A stretch of DNA of 64,000 nucleotides from Halioglobus sp. (GTDB taxonomy: Bacteria; Pseudomonadota; Gammaproteobacteria; Pseudomonadales; Halieaceae). Below the pieces are notes generated by a model. That model made no database searches, had not been told where the DNA came from, and was given only the letters and a program-made list of their open reading frames with translations. How positions within the stretch are numbered: position 1 is the first letter of the stretch; each line of letters starts with the position of its first letter. The position numbers and the translations under genes were made by a program. Positions 9,752-20,557 of this stretch are shown here, one piece after another. Where the stretch lies: contig PABK01000009.1 of the NCBI GenBank assembly GCA_002699145.1, positions 1 through 64,000 on the forward strand, in the 5' to 3' direction.

Positions 9752-10201
9752 ATGGATATCGACTGGCATACCCTGGCCTTCGCCGAACTGGGCAGCGACG
9801 AACTCTACGCGCTGCTGCGCCTGCGCCAGCAGGTGTTCGTGGTGGAGCAGCAATCGATCTACCTGGACCTGGACGGCAAGGACCAGCAGGCCGTGCATAT
9901 GCTGTGCCGGCAGGGCGACGAACTGGCGGCCTACCAGCGCTGCCTGCCACCGGGCGTCAGCTACGAGCAGAGCTCCATCGGCCGCATCGTGGTCCACCCG
10001 CAATCGCGCGGCGCCGGGCTAGGCCGGGAACTGGTACGCCGCGGCATCGCATACAACCGGCGCGCCTGGCCGGGCAACGGCATCTGCATCAGCGCCCAGG
10101 CGCACCTGCAGGATTTCTACGCATCCATGGGCTTCGTCGCCCGGGGGAACATCTACCAGGAAGACGGCATCCCCCACCGCCAGATGCGCCTGGACGCCTG
10201 A
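9752..10201 (+). CDS. elaA: ElaA-like GNAT N-acetyltransferase
   Basis: A 149-residue GNAT-fold protein of the ElaA family, about the length of the E. coli protein. The acetyl-CoA-binding motif A is visible as GRIVVHPQSRGAGLGREL, and the N-terminal ALLRLRQQVFVVEQ signature is typical of ElaA. The acetyl acceptor is unknown for this family. ATG at 9752 has a GGGACGGA ribosome-binding stretch just upstream; an in-frame ATG 30 bases earlier is less convincing. The gene stands alone between the cNMP protein (divergent) and dtd (convergent). Confidence 0.9.
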   Translation: MDIDWHTLAFAELGSDELYALLRLRQQVFVVEQQSIYLDLDGKDQQAVHMLCRQGDELAAYQRCLPPGVSYEQSSIGRIVVHPQSRGAGLGRELVRRGIAYNRRAWPGNGICISAQAHLQDFYASMGFVARGNIYQEDGIPHRQMRLDA

Positions 10202-10206
10202 CGGGT

Positions 10207-10238
10207 GCGGCGCGGCGGCGCGGCGGCGCGGCGGCGCG
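10207..10238. repeat. Four tandem copies of an 8-bp GC repeat
   Basis: GCGGCGCG is repeated exactly four times in the 39-base gap between the convergent elaA and dtd genes. It is a simple-sequence tract able to vary in copy number by slippage; both flanking genes end before it, so no coding effect is expected. Confidence 0.9.
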
Positions 10239-10240
10239 GC

Positions 10241-10678
10241 CTAGGATTGCAGCAGGAACGTCACCGGGCCGTCGTTGACCAGGCTCACCTGCATGTCCGC
10301 GCCGAATTCGCCGGCGGCCACCGGTGCGTGACGCTCGCGCAGGCGCTGCAGTATCTCGTCGTACAGGACGCGCGCCTCGGCCGGCGGCATGGCGGAAGAA
10401 AAGCCCGGGCGCAGCCCCTTGCGCGTGTCCGCAGACAGCGTGAACTGCGACACCAGCAACACGCCGCCGCCGCTGTCGGCGACGCTGCGATTCATGCGTC
10501 CGTCCGCGTCGGGGAAGACGCGATAGGCGAGCAGCCTGTCCAGCATCTGCGTCGCCGTTGGCAGATCGTCGCCCTTGTCCAGGCCGAGAAACACCAGCAG
10601 GCCGCGCTCGATACTGCCAACACACTGTCCGTCGACCTGCACCGAGGCGCTGGCAACCCGTTGCAATAACAGGCGCAT
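10241..10678 (-). CDS. dtd: D-aminoacyl-tRNA deacylase
   Basis: Hydrolyses D-amino acids (and glycine mischarged on tRNA-Ala) from tRNA, a trans-acting proofreading enzyme. The 145-residue length is exact for the family. Both signature motifs are present: SQFTLSADTRKG with the active-site threonine region and the C-terminal NDGPVTF, which holds the cross-subunit Gly-cisPro. It lies 6 bases downstream of typA on the same strand, so the two are probably co-transcribed. Confidence 0.97.
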   Translation of the reverse strand: MRLLLQRVASASVQVDGQCVGSIERGLLVFLGLDKGDDLPTATQMLDRLLAYRVFPDADGRMNRSVADSGGGVLLVSQFTLSADTRKGLRPGFSSAMPPAEARVLYDEILQRLRERHAPVAAGEFGADMQVSLVNDGPVTFLLQS

Positions 10679-10684
10679 GCCGGA

Positions 10685-12496
10685 CTAGCCCCTGGACGCG
10701 CGCTTGCGCTCGTGTTCCTTCAACAACTTCTTGCGCAGGCGAATACTGGTCGGGGTCACCTCCACCAGCTCGTCGTCCTCGATGAACTCCAGCGCCTGCT
10801 CCAGGGAGTGCCGCACCGGCGGCGTCAGGATCAGCGCCTCGTCGGTGCCGGCGGCGCGGATATTGGTCAGCTGCTTGGCCTTGGTGGGATTCACCGGCAG
10901 GTCGTTGCCGCGGCTGTGCAGGCCGACGATCTGGCCCTCGTAGACATCGATATTGGGGTCGACGAACAGGCGACCGCGATCCTGCAGGTTGAACAGGGCG
11001 TAGGCCAGGGTCTTGCCGTTGACCATGGACACCAGCACGCCGTTGTTGCGGTGCACGATCTCCGCGTCCTTGACCGGGCCGTAGTGGTCGAAGACGGAGG
11101 TCATGATGCCGCTGCCGGAGGTCAGGGTCAGGAACAGCGAGCGGAAGCCGATCAGGCCGCGCGCCGGGATGATGAATTCCAGTCGCACCCTGCCCTTGCC
11201 GTCGGGCACCATGTTCTCCAGTGCGCCGCGGCGCTGGCCCAGCTCCTCCATGACCGCGCCCTGGTGGGTCTCTTCACAGTCGATGACCAGTTGTTCGTAG
11301 GGTTCCTGGATCTCGCCATCCACCTCGCGGCGAATCACTTCCGGGCGCGACACGCCCAGTTCGTAGCCCTCGCGGCGCATGCTCTCGATCAGCACGGACA
11401 GGTGCAGCTCGCCGCGTCCCGAGACGCGGAACTTGTCCGGGCTGTCGCCGGGTTCCACGCGCAGCGCCACATTGTGCAGCAGTTCGCGCTCCAGGCGTTC
11501 GGCGATATTGCGCGAGGTGACGTACTTGCCCTCCTTGCCGGCGAAAGGCGAGTCGTTGACCTGGAAGGTCATGCTGACCGTCGGTTCGTCCACGGTCAGC
11601 GCCGGCAGCGCCTCCGGGGTGGCCGGGTCGCACAGGGTATCGGAGATGTTCAGGCCCTCGATACCGGTGATACAGACGATGTCGCCGGCCTCGGCGGCGT
11701 CCACTTCCAGGCGCTCCAGGCCGAGATAGCCCATCACCTGCATCACCCGGCCCTTGCGCTGGCTGCCGTCGGCGGCGACCACGCAGACCTGGGTGTTCGT
11801 CGCCAGCTTGCCGCGGGTGATGCGGCCGATGCCGATGACACCGACGTAGCTGGAGTAGTCCAGCGCCGAGATCTGCATCTGCAGGGGGCCGTCGCTGTTC
11901 ACCGTTGGTGCGGGCACGTGCTCGACGATGGTGGTGAACAGGGCCTGCATGTCCGCGCCCATATCCTGGTGGTCCGTGCCCGAGATGCCCTCGATGGCGG
12001 AGGTGTAAACCACCGGGAAGTCCAGCTGCTCCTCGGTCGCACCCAGGCGGTCGAACAGGTCGAAGACCTGGTCCACCACCCAGTCCGGGCGCGCTCCCGG
12101 GCGGTCGACCTTGTTCACCACGACGATGGGGTTGAGGCCGCGCTCGAAGGCCTTGGAGGTGACGAAGCGGGTTTGCGGCATGGGCCCGTCCACGGCGTCC
12201 ACCAGCAGCAACACCGAGTCGACCATGGACAGCACCCGCTCCACCTCACCGCCGAAGTCGGCGTGGCCGGGGGTGTCGACGATATTGATGCGCATCCCGT
12301 TCCACTCGATGGCGGTGTTCTTGGCCAGGATGGTGATGCCGCGCTCGCGCTCCTGGTCGTTGGAATCCATGATGCGCTCGGCGCCCTCGGAGCGGCGGTC
12401 CAGGGTGCCGGACTGCTGCAACAGGCAGTCCACCAGGGTGGTCTTGCCGTGGTCTACGTGGGCGATGATGGCGATGTTGCGCAGGTTTTCGATCAA
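10685..12496 (-). CDS. typA: Ribosome-associated GTPase TypA/BipA
   Basis: A translational GTPase of the EF-G family that binds ribosomes and supports large-subunit assembly and stress growth. From the chosen start the protein is 603 residues (E. coli 607). G1 is HVDHGKT at residues 13-19, then RGITILAKN (switch I), [12 protein letters not shown] (G3) and NKVDRPGA (G4). The frame is open for another 24 codons upstream, but TTG at 12496 gives the N-terminus [19 protein letters not shown] that aligns with E. coli MIEKLRN, with an AGAGAAG stretch upstream. Dtd follows. Confidence 0.96.
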   Translation of the reverse strand: MIENLRNIAIIAHVDHGKTTLVDCLLQQSGTLDRRSEGAERIMDSNDQERERGITILAKNTAIEWNGMRINIVDTPGHADFGGEVERVLSMVDSVLLLVDAVDGPMPQTRFVTSKAFERGLNPIVVVNKVDRPGARPDWVVDQVFDLFDRLGATEEQLDFPVVYTSAIEGISGTDHQDMGADMQALFTTIVEHVPAPTVNSDGPLQMQISALDYSSYVGVIGIGRITRGKLATNTQVCVVAADGSQRKGRVMQVMGYLGLERLEVDAAEAGDIVCITGIEGLNISDTLCDPATPEALPALTVDEPTVSMTFQVNDSPFAGKEGKYVTSRNIAERLERELLHNVALRVEPGDSPDKFRVSGRGELHLSVLIESMRREGYELGVSRPEVIRREVDGEIQEPYEQLVIDCEETHQGAVMEELGQRRGALENMVPDGKGRVRLEFIIPARGLIGFRSLFLTLTSGSGIMTSVFDHYGPVKDAEIVHRNNGVLVSMVNGKTLAYALFNLQDRGRLFVDPNIDVYEGQIVGLHSRGNDLPVNPTKAKQLTNIRAAGTDEALILTPPVRHSLEQALEFIEDDELVEVTPTSIRLRKKLLKEHERKRASRG

Positions 12497-12630
12497 TGGA
12501 CTTCTCTGTCTGGCTACAAGGGGATTGCCGCGGCCAGCCCCCTGTGCGGGGCCTGTTGCAGGATTCAATGCTGTGGGGAAAGCAGAGCGGCGCGGATTAT
12601 ACCCTTACACCGCCGAGGAAAACACTCAAA

Positions 12631-14079
12631 TCAGGGGGCGTAGACCTTGACGTCCAGCTCGCCCCCCGCGAGCAGGTGGCTGGCGTGCAGGCGACTCATT
12701 ACGCCCTTGCCGCAGTACAGCATATAAGTGTCGCCGGGCCTGAGTTCCGCTGCGCGGCGATGCAGCTCGTAGAAGGGGATTTTCACCACCGGCACATGCA
12801 GCTCCAGTGGCGCCAGCTCCTCCTCGTCCGGGTGGCGAATGTCGATGATGGTGCCGTGGGCCAGGGGTACGGACAGCACCTCCACCTCCGAGCGCTGCAG
12901 TTCGGTCTCCGCGAGGCGGTCGATGCGCGTCTGGGTGCGCGCCGCGATCGCCCGGTCCAGCATCGCCATGTCGAGCCTGGCTTCCTGCGCCTGCACACGC
13001 TCCGGGCGCGCGCGCGTGGTGGGCCGCACCGAGATCACGCCGCAGTACTCCGGCATGTTCGCGGCGAAGGGCTCGGTACCGATGGCGGCGGCCATGCGCA
13101 CGATATCCTCCTTGTCGCTGGCCACCAGGGGGCGCAGCACCAGGCGCTCGGTAACGCTGTCGATGACCGCGAGGTTGCGCAGGGTCTGGCTGCTCACCTG
13201 CGCCACGCACTCGCCGGTCACCAGCGCGTCGATCTCCAGGTCCGCGGCCAGCCGGTCGGCCACGCGCAACATCATGCGCTTGAGGATCACCCCCATCTGG
13301 CTGTCCTCCACGCGCTCCAGCAGTTGCGCCACCACCTCCTCGAAGGGCACGGAGATAAACAGCACGCGCTGGCCACAGCCGTATTTCTGCCACAGGTACA
13401 GCGCAACCTCCTGCACACCCACCTCGTGATCGCGTCCGCCGAGATTGAAGAACAGGAAATGGGTGCGCATGCCACGCTTCATGGTCAGGTAGCTGGCCAC
13501 GGGCGAGTCGAAACCGCCGGATATCAGCGACAGCACCGGGTCGACGCTGCCCACCGGGTAGCCGCCTATGCCGCGGTGGCGGCGGCCGATGACGAACAGC
13601 GTCCTGCGACTGATCTCCAGGTCGACGGTAACCTCCGGGTCCTTCAGGCGCACCCCCGCCGCGTCCGTGCGCGCCAGCAGGGCGCCGCCGACCTCGCGCT
13701 CGACATCCACGGAGGTGAAATCGTGGTCGCCGCTGCGCTTGCAGCGTACCGCGAAGGTGGCGCCGCGCAGGCGTTGCGCGTACACCGGCAGCACGCGCTC
13801 GACGATGTCGCCCAGTGCGGGCAGCGGGTGCTCCTGCACCTCCAGCACGTAGGTGATGCCGGAAGTGTTGCGCATGGCCTCCAGCAGGCGCGCCTGGGTC
13901 GCCGGGTCCTGCGCGGCGCTGACCACGCGCAGCTTGTCCCAGCCGCGCTGCAGCTCCACCTGCGGGTCGATATCGCCGAGCACCGTGCGCAGGTTTTCCG
14001 CCAGCTGGCGGATAAAGCGCCGCCGCACCGGCTTGCTCTTGATGGCGATTTCGGAGAAGAACTTGACAACATACTGCAT
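12631..14079 (-). CDS. thiI: tRNA 4-thiouridine synthase ThiI with rhodanese domain
   Basis: Inserts sulfur at U8 of tRNA and, in enterobacteria, also feeds thiamine thiazole synthesis. Order of domains: N-terminal ferredoxin-like and THUMP region (residues 1-165), PP-loop adenylation domain with LISGGFDSP, then a C-terminal rhodanese domain. The length, 482 residues, equals E. coli ThiI. C346 in PEYCGVIS corresponds to E. coli C344 and C456 in MLYCGKG is the rhodanese persulfide cysteine. ATG at 14079 gives the canonical [15 protein letters not shown] start. I see no TPP riboswitch in front; the 344-bp gap upstream is shared with the glnA promoter. Confidence 0.97.
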   Translation of the reverse strand: MQYVVKFFSEIAIKSKPVRRRFIRQLAENLRTVLGDIDPQVELQRGWDKLRVVSAAQDPATQARLLEAMRNTSGITYVLEVQEHPLPALGDIVERVLPVYAQRLRGATFAVRCKRSGDHDFTSVDVEREVGGALLARTDAAGVRLKDPEVTVDLEISRRTLFVIGRRHRGIGGYPVGSVDPVLSLISGGFDSPVASYLTMKRGMRTHFLFFNLGGRDHEVGVQEVALYLWQKYGCGQRVLFISVPFEEVVAQLLERVEDSQMGVILKRMMLRVADRLAADLEIDALVTGECVAQVSSQTLRNLAVIDSVTERLVLRPLVASDKEDIVRMAAAIGTEPFAANMPEYCGVISVRPTTRARPERVQAQEARLDMAMLDRAIAARTQTRIDRLAETELQRSEVEVLSVPLAHGTIIDIRHPDEEELAPLELHVPVVKIPFYELHRRAAELRPGDTYMLYCGKGVMSRLHASHLLAGGELDVKVYAP

Positions 14080-14179
14080 TGGGGCGATAAACCATGCGTC
14101 CGGCCAGGGGGCGGCTATTATACGGACTCCGCCCCAGCGGTGTGCAGCTGCACCGTCGTTTTCCCACTGCCGCAAAAAT

Positions 14180-14196
14180 TGCACCAATAAAGTGCA
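14180..14196 (+). promoter_or_regulatory. NtrC-binding palindrome upstream of glnA (site 1)
   Basis: The 17-base sequence TGCACCAATAAAGTGCA matches the NtrC consensus TGCACCA-N3-TGGTGCA in 12 of 14 arm positions. It lies about 110 bases upstream of the sigma-54 promoter, an ordinary distance for an NtrC enhancer. Binding is inferred from sequence and from ntrC itself being encoded downstream. Confidence 0.8.
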
Positions 14197-14200
14197 AGCA

Positions 14201-14217
14201 TGCTCTAAACTGGTGCA
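14201..14217 (+). promoter_or_regulatory. NtrC-binding site upstream of glnA (site 2)
   Basis: The right arm TGGTGCA is perfect; the left arm TGCTCTA matches 5 of 7 positions. Its start is 21 bases from the start of site 1, two helical turns, so NtrC dimers would sit on the same face of the DNA and could form the higher oligomer needed for activation. Confidence 0.7.
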
Positions 14218-14287
14218 CACAGGCGACTTCAATTGGATCTCACGGCAAAAACGTCATCAAAACCAGTGAGTTACCGAGGGCACCTTT

Positions 14288-14304
14288 TTGGCACAGCTCT
14301 TGCT
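14288..14304 (+). promoter_or_regulatory. Sigma-54 (-24/-12) promoter of glnA
   Basis: TTGGCACAGCTCTTGCT carries the invariant GG (14290-14291) and GC (14302-14303) separated by exactly 10 bases and matches TGGCAC-N5-TTGC fully. Transcription should start about a dozen bases downstream, leaving a leader of roughly 110 bases before glnA. Together with the two upstream NtrC sites it is a textbook nitrogen-limitation promoter. Confidence 0.88.
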
Positions 14305-14423
14305 TTTAGCTTGTGCCGTTTTAGCGAGATTGTCTGAAACATTCGCGCAGCCGCCGGGCTCTGCGCCGTAGAGGCGCACGGGCCGGAGCGGCTGGCTGAC
14401 CAACACCCCACGGAGGACATACG

Positions 14424-15830
14424 ATGTCAGACCAAACCCTCAAACTGATCAAGGACAACGAAGCGAGCTGGGTAGACCTGCGCTTCACCGATTCCCGCGG
14501 CAAGGAGCAGCACGTCACCATCCCCTCCTCGGAGGTCGACGAGGATTTCTTCGACGGCGGCAAGATGTTTGACGGCTCCTCGATCGCCGGCTGGAAGGGC
14601 ATCAACGAATCCGACATGATCCTCATGCCCGACGATTCGACGTCCCTGCTGGACCCCTTCACCGACGACGCCACCGTGATCCTGCGCTGCGACATCGTCG
14701 AGCCTACCACCATGCAGGGGTACGAGCGTGACCCGCGCTCCGTGGCGCGCCGCGCCGAGGAGTACCTGAAGTCCACCGGTATCGGTGATACGGCGTACTT
14801 CGGCAACGAACCCGAGTTCTTTGTCTTCGACGACGTGAAGTGGAAGGTCGAGATGTCCGGCGCCCACTACGCGATCGCCTCCGAAGAGGCGGCCTGGTCC
14901 TCCGGCGAGCACTACGACGACGGCAACACCGGTCACCGCCCCGGGGTCAAGGGCGGCTACTTCCCGGTTCCGCCGGTGGACAGCCTGCACGACATCCGCG
15001 CCGCCATGTGCGCCGCGATGGAGCAGATGGGCCTGCCGGTAGAGGTGCATCACCACGAGGTGGGCACCGCCGGCCAGTGTGAGATCGGCATCAAGTTCGA
15101 CACCCTGGTCGCCAAGGGCGACGCCACGCAGATCCTCAAGTACTGCGTACACAACGTCGCCCACGCCTACGGCAAGACCGCGACCTTCATGCCCAAACCG
15201 CTGGTCGGCGACAACGGCTCCGGCATGCACGTGCACCAGTCGATCAGCAAGAACGGCGAGAACGTCTTCGCCGGCGACAGCTATGCCGGCCTGTCCGAGG
15301 AGGCGCTGTTCTACATCGGCGGCATCATCAAGCACGCGCGCGCGCTGAACGCCTTCACCAACGCCTCCACCAACAGCTACAAGCGCCTGGTGCCGGGCTT
15401 TGAGGCGCCGGTCATGCTCGCCTACTCGGCGCGCAACCGCTCGGCCTCGATTCGTATCCCCTACGAGCCGAGCCCTAAAGGCAAGCGCATCGAGGTTCGC
15501 TTCCCCGACCCGACCGCCAACCCCTACCTGGCGTTCGCGGCCATGCTGATGGCGGGCATCGACGGCATCCAGAACAAGATCCACCCCGGCGATGCCGCGG
15601 ACAAGGACCTGTACGACCTGCCCCCGGAAGAGGGCAAGGCCATCCCGACGGTCGCTTCGAGCCTGAGCATGGCGCTGGAAGCGCTGGACGCGGACCGCGG
15701 CTTCCTCACCGCCGGCGGCGTGTTCACCGACGACATGATCGACGGCTACATCGCACTCAAGGCCGAGGAAGTGGAAAAACTCGACATGACCACGCACCCG
15801 GTCGAGTTCGCCATGTACTACTCCGTGTAG
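14424..15830 (+). CDS. glnA: Glutamine synthetase, type I
   Basis: Dodecameric enzyme that makes glutamine from glutamate, ammonia and ATP, the main ammonia-assimilation step under nitrogen limitation. The 468-residue protein has the [11 protein letters not shown] latch region, the [19 protein letters not shown] site and NRSASIRIP. The tyrosine in KDLYDLP falls at residue 397, exactly the GlnE adenylylation site of the E. coli enzyme, so activity is probably adjusted covalently as well as by NtrC. A strong ribosome-binding site (GGAGG) precedes the ATG. The gene heads the glnA-ntrBC locus but ends in its own terminator. Confidence 0.99.
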   Translation: MSDQTLKLIKDNEASWVDLRFTDSRGKEQHVTIPSSEVDEDFFDGGKMFDGSSIAGWKGINESDMILMPDDSTSLLDPFTDDATVILRCDIVEPTTMQGYERDPRSVARRAEEYLKSTGIGDTAYFGNEPEFFVFDDVKWKVEMSGAHYAIASEEAAWSSGEHYDDGNTGHRPGVKGGYFPVPPVDSLHDIRAAMCAAMEQMGLPVEVHHHEVGTAGQCEIGIKFDTLVAKGDATQILKYCVHNVAHAYGKTATFMPKPLVGDNGSGMHVHQSISKNGENVFAGDSYAGLSEEALFYIGGIIKHARALNAFTNASTNSYKRLVPGFEAPVMLAYSARNRSASIRIPYEPSPKGKRIEVRFPDPTANPYLAFAAMLMAGIDGIQNKIHPGDAADKDLYDLPPEEGKAIPTVASSLSMALEALDADRGFLTAGGVFTDDMIDGYIALKAEEVEKLDMTTHPVEFAMYYSV

Positions 15831-15874
15831 TATCGCAACCCGGGAGCGGCGCCAGCGCCGCCCCCGCGCACTGC

Positions 15875-15901
15875 AAGGCCCGCCACCGGCGGGCCTTTTT
15901 T
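15875..15901 (+). terminator. Intrinsic terminator after glnA
   Basis: An 8-bp perfect GC stem (GGCCCGCC / GGCGGGCC), extended by two A-T pairs, closes a 3-base loop and is followed by a run of six T. It should uncouple glnA from the genes downstream, which have their own promoters. Confidence 0.9.
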
Positions 15902-16030
15902 GTGCCCGGCACAAGGGCGATTCGCAGGCGCCCGTCCACGGGCGCGGCCAGCCGGGAATATTTACCCGGAACTCTGCCCCCCGATGGTTTTCTGATAGGG
16001 TAGGGACAAGTCAACGCCCGGGAGCGACCC

Positions 16031-16561
16031 ATGCGTCTACTACCACTGCTCGCACTGCTGCTGGCGCCCGCGCTGGCCACGGCCCAGTCCTCCGTCTACC
16101 GCACCGTGGACGAGAACGGCAATGTTATTTTCACCGACGCACCACCGGCGGGCAGCAGCGCGGCAGAGCGCGTGGAGCTGCCCCCGACCAATACCACACC
16201 GCCCCCGGCCAACATCGCCCCGGCGCCTGGGGAGAAAAAGGAACCCGCGGCAAAACCGCTCAAGGTGTCCATCACGGAGCCGGCGAACGAGACCACCATT
16301 CCCATGGGTCCGGGGAATTTTTCCGTGTCCGCCAGGCTCAGCGGCGATGACACCTCGGGCAAACAGCTACAGTTGTTCATGGACGGCAAACCCCAGGGCG
16401 AGCCACAGGCCGCCGGCAGGTGGAGCCTGAGCAACGTGTTCCGCGGCGCCCACGACCTCACCGTGGCCGCCATCGATGCCAGGGGCGAGACCGTGGCGAC
16501 CTCCGAGCCGGTGCGCGTCTACGTGCTGCGCCCCTCCATCAACTACCCCAACCGGCAGTAA
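16031..16561 (+). CDS. DUF4124-type exported protein
   Basis: A 176-residue protein with an N-terminal signal peptide (MRLLPLLALLLAPALATAQ, probable cleavage after ATA). The segment VYRTVDENGNVIFTDAPPAG is the DUF4124 signature. The rest is a proline-rich linker and an immunoglobulin-like C-terminal half ending in NYPNRQ. DUF4124 proteins are commonly found between glnA and ntrB in Pseudomonas and relatives; the function is unknown. GGGAG lies 7 bases before the ATG. A separate transcript is likely, since the glnA terminator lies upstream. Confidence 0.88.
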   Translation: MRLLPLLALLLAPALATAQSSVYRTVDENGNVIFTDAPPAGSSAAERVELPPTNTTPPPANIAPAPGEKKEPAAKPLKVSITEPANETTIPMGPGNFSVSARLSGDDTSGKQLQLFMDGKPQGEPQAAGRWSLSNVFRGAHDLTVAAIDARGETVATSEPVRVYVLRPSINYPNRQ

Positions 16562-16585
16562 TCCCGCTGGACTGAACGCCCCGAA

Positions 16586-16602
16586 CGCACCATAATGGTG
16601 CG
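16586..16602 (+). promoter_or_regulatory. NtrC-binding palindrome upstream of ntrB
   Basis: CGCACCATAATGGTGCG is a perfect 7-bp inverted repeat around three bases, matching the NtrC consensus except for the outermost base of each arm. A weaker half-site-plus-arm, TGCACCAAGTTCAGGCA, lies at 16704-16720. Both precede a -24/-12 element in front of ntrB, suggesting autoregulation by NtrC. Confidence 0.78.
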
Positions 16603-16753
16603 CGCGACCCCCGCCCGGCACCCCGGTGCATCGCGGCGCTGACCTCCAGCCGCCCCAGTGAACGCTGCTATCCGGCTGTAAGTAAGCGCTAACTCATGCT
16701 GCGTGCACCAAGTTCAGGCAGGCGCCTGTTTTTTCTTCCCGCATGGGAGATTA

Positions 16754-16769
16754 TGGCTTCATTCTTGCT
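16754..16769 (+). promoter_or_regulatory. Probable sigma-54 promoter of ntrBC
   Basis: TGGCTTCATTCTTGCT has GG and GC with the required 10-base spacing. The -12 box is ideal; the -24 box has CTT where CAC is preferred, so it should be weaker than the glnA promoter. NtrC sites lie 50 and 150 bases upstream. Apart from these sites the 290-bp gap between the DUF4124 gene and ntrB shows nothing further. Confidence 0.65.
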
Positions 16770-16852
16770 AAGCCAATCAGGCGAAAGAGCAGGGGCAGGG
16801 TGTGCAAGCGGTACAGCGACAGGAACACGGCGCAACAACTCTCGAGGAACGC

Positions 16853-17906
16853 ATGCAGCGCGACCGGGTAATACTGGACAATCTGAGCACCGGGATCATG
16901 GCGCTGGACGGGCAACTCCAGGTGGTGGCCCTGAACGCGGCGGGCCAGGCCATGCTCGAGGCCTCGGAAGCGCGCTGCCTGGGCCAGCACGCCGGCAAAC
17001 TGGTGCTGCAGCCGGGGCAGTGGCTGGACAACCTGGAACAGGCGCTGGCCAGCAATACCCCTCACGCCAGCCGCAGCATCCCGCTGATGCTGCTCTCCGG
17101 GCAGGAGATCCACGTCGACCTGATCATCACGCCGGTGAACGACCCCGAGGACAGTTTCTGCCTGCTGGTGGAACTGCTGCCGGTGGACCGCCTGCTGCGC
17201 ATCAGCCGCGACGCGAGCCTGATGCACTCCCAGGAAACCACCCGCGCCGTCATCCGCGGACTGGCGCACGAGATCAAGAACCCGCTGGGCGGGGTGCGCG
17301 GCGCCGCGCAGCTGCTCGCCAGGGAGCTGCCCGAGGACGGCCTGGCGGAGTACACCACGATCATCATCCGCGAGGCGGATCGCCTGCGCGACCTGGTCGA
17401 CCGCCTGCTCGGTCCCAACCAGCAGCTGCAGAAAGAGCAGCTGAACATACACGCCGTGCTGGAACAGGTGCGCGAACTGATCACCGCCGAGTCAGGCAAC
17501 CTGGTGCGGGTCGACCGCGACTACGACCCCAGCCTGCCGGAAATCTCCGCCGACCAGTCGCAGCTGGTGCAGGCGGTGCTCAACGTGATGCGCAACGCGC
17601 TGCAGGCCGCCGAAAGTCCCGCGCGCTGCCGCATCACCCTGCGCACGCGCTCGCAGCGGCAATTCACCATAGGCACCAAGCGGCACCGCCTGGTCTGCCG
17701 TATCGATATCATCGACAACGGCCCGGGCATTCCAGCCGACCTGCTGCCGTCCATCTTCGCCCCCATGGTCACCGGGCGCGCCGACGGCACCGGCCTGGGA
17801 CTGTCCATCGCCCAGTCCGTGGTCAACCGCCACGGCGGGGTCATGACCTGCGAAAGCGAGCCCGGCGACACGCGCTTCTCCATCTACTTACCACTGGATT
17901 CAGACA

Positions 17907-17923
<17 letters not shown>
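16853..17923 (+). CDS. ntrB: Nitrogen sensor histidine kinase NtrB (GlnL)
   Basis: Cytoplasmic two-component kinase/phosphatase that controls NtrC in response to PII. A PAS domain occupies about residues 1-110, followed by the H-box GLAHEIKNPLGG and an ATPase domain with DNGPGIP and GTGLGLSIAQ. ATG at 16853 has GAGGA upstream and places the phospho-acceptor at H139, the same number as in E. coli; a GTG at 16802 would add 17 residues. No membrane segment is present. Its end overlaps ntrC by 17 bases, implying translational coupling. Confidence 0.96.
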
Positions 17924-19310
<1,387 letters not shown>

Positions 19311-19349
19311 CGAGCGCGGCCCCCGGCCGCGGCCAGCCATCAAGCCGCC

Positions 19350-19814
19350 ATGCTGAAAATCGTCCTGTTCGAGCCGGAGATTCCGCCCAATACCGGCAAT
19401 ATCATCCGCCTGTGCGCCAACACGGGCTGCGAACTGCACCTGGTGCGGCCGCTGGGCTTCGACCTGGATGATCGCAAGCTGCGCCGCGCCGGCCTGGACT
19501 ACCGGGAATTCGCCGAGCTGCGGGTACACGACAGCCTCGAGGCCTTTCGCGCCGACCAGGGGCAAGCGCGGCTGCTCGCCCTGAGCACACGCGGCAGCGC
19601 GCCCTACAGCGAGGTCGACTACCGCGACGGCGACGCGCTGCTGTTCGGCCCGGAGACTCGCGGCCTGCCGCAGGCGTTACTGGATGAACTGCCGGCGGAC
19701 CAGGTTGTGCGCATTCCCATGCGGCCGGACAGCCGCAGCCTCAACCTGTCCAATGCGGTGGCGCTGGTGCTGTACGAGGGGCTGCGGCAGCTAGGTTTCC
19801 CCGGCCTGTCCTGA
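19350..19814 (+). CDS. trmL: tRNA (cytidine(34)-2'-O)-methyltransferase TrmL
   Basis: SPOUT-class enzyme that 2'-O-methylates the wobble base of tRNA-Leu isoacceptors using S-adenosylmethionine. At 154 residues it is a minimal SPOUT protein. The N-terminal EPEIPPNTGNIIRLC motif and the C-terminal trefoil-knot motifs LLFGPETRGLP and IPMRPDSRSLNLSNAVALVLYE are diagnostic. It follows ntrC on the same strand after 39 bases. Confidence 0.96.
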   Translation: MLKIVLFEPEIPPNTGNIIRLCANTGCELHLVRPLGFDLDDRKLRRAGLDYREFAELRVHDSLEAFRADQGQARLLALSTRGSAPYSEVDYRDGDALLFGPETRGLPQALLDELPADQVVRIPMRPDSRSLNLSNAVALVLYEGLRQLGFPGLS

Positions 19815-19825
19815 ACGGCCCAACC

Positions 19826-20027
19826 CGTCACCCCCGCGAAAGCGGGGGCCCAGAAAGTCCAGCCACCCCGCGCAGCCCTACCCCGTCACCCCCGCGCAAG
19901 CGGGGGTCCAGAAAGCCCAGCCACCCCGTCACCCCCGCGCACGCGGGGGTCCAGGCCCGTAGCCGACCCCTGCAAGCATCCCGTCATACGTCACCCCCGC
20001 GAAAGCGGGGGCCCAGAAAGTCCAGCC
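19826..20027 (+). repeat. Four REP-like palindromic repeats
   Basis: Four copies of a unit of about 27-39 bases starting CGTCACCCCCGCG and continuing AAGCGGGGG(C/T)CCAG lie at 19826-19864, 19884-19922, 19927-19953 and 19989-20027. Each contains a GC-rich hairpin CCCCCGC/GCGGGGG. All have the same orientation. They fill the 223-base gap between trmL and the convergent secB. A related cluster lies at 29446-29546. The palindrome plus conserved flank is typical of chromosomal REP elements; the spacer lengths and identity of the units rule against CRISPR. Confidence 0.9.
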
Positions 20028-20037
20028 CCGATCCCGC

Positions 20038-20526
20038 TCAGTGCGTCGCCGTCTCGCCGCCGGACTCGGCGGCAGCCGCCTGCTGCTGGGCCTGCAGGTA
20101 CAGCGCGTCGAAGTTGACCGGCGCCAGCATCACCGCGGGGAAACCGCCCTTGACCACCAGCGAGTCAATGGCCTCGCGGGCATAGGGGAAGAGGATGCTC
20201 GGCGCGGTGGTAGCCAGCACGCGGCGCAGGTTCTCGCCCTCGATACCCTTGATCAGGAAGATTCCCGCCTGGTGCACCTCGCACAGGAAGGCGGTCTTCT
20301 CGCCCTGCTTGGCGGTGATGGTGATCACCAGCACCACCTCGAAGTTGCCCTGCTCGTCGATCGCCTCGTTGCGCGTGTTCAGCTCCACGTTCACCTGGGG
20401 CGACCACTGTTCGCGGAACACACCGGGGCTCAGCGGCGACTCGAAGGACAAATCCTTGGTGTAGATGCGCTGCATCACGAACTGTTGCTGGGGCTGTTGC
20501 TGGTTTGCTGCTGATTCCTCGGCCAT
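20038..20526 (-). CDS. secB: Protein-export chaperone SecB
   Basis: Tetrameric cytosolic chaperone that keeps preproteins unfolded and hands them to SecA. At 162 residues it is normal length. Recognisable segments include QRIYTKDLSFESP, the acidic strand region EVVLVITITAKQ, CEVHQAGIF and the SILFPYAREAIDSLV helix. A glutamine-rich N-terminus and alanine-rich tail are lineage-specific. It ends the operon rhodanese-grx-secB, an order also found in Pseudomonas. Confidence 0.97.
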   Translation of the reverse strand: MAEESAANQQQPQQQFVMQRIYTKDLSFESPLSPGVFREQWSPQVNVELNTRNEAIDEQGNFEVVLVITITAKQGEKTAFLCEVHQAGIFLIKGIEGENLRRVLATTAPSILFPYAREAIDSLVVKGGFPAVMLAPVNFDALYLQAQQQAAAAESGGETATH

Positions 20527-20557
20527 CTAGCCGTCCTCCACTTGCGTATTCAGTTGA

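Noticed and set aside
10712..12643. Long open frame antisense to typA (643 codons)
   Set aside because: Composition (H, V, D, G, Q) is that of an antisense shadow of a high-GC gene; typA explains the DNA.
14080..14423. TPP riboswitch in front of thiI
   Set aside because: The gap is fully accounted for by the glnA NtrC/sigma-54 region and no conserved TPP-aptamer sequence was seen.
16802..16852. GTG start for ntrB adding 17 residues
   Set aside because: ATG 16853 has a better ribosome-binding site and places the phospho-histidine at 139, as in E. coli.
19826..20027. CRISPR array
   Set aside because: Repeats are palindromic with irregular spacers of 4-35 bases, no cas genes are near, and single units recur elsewhere.
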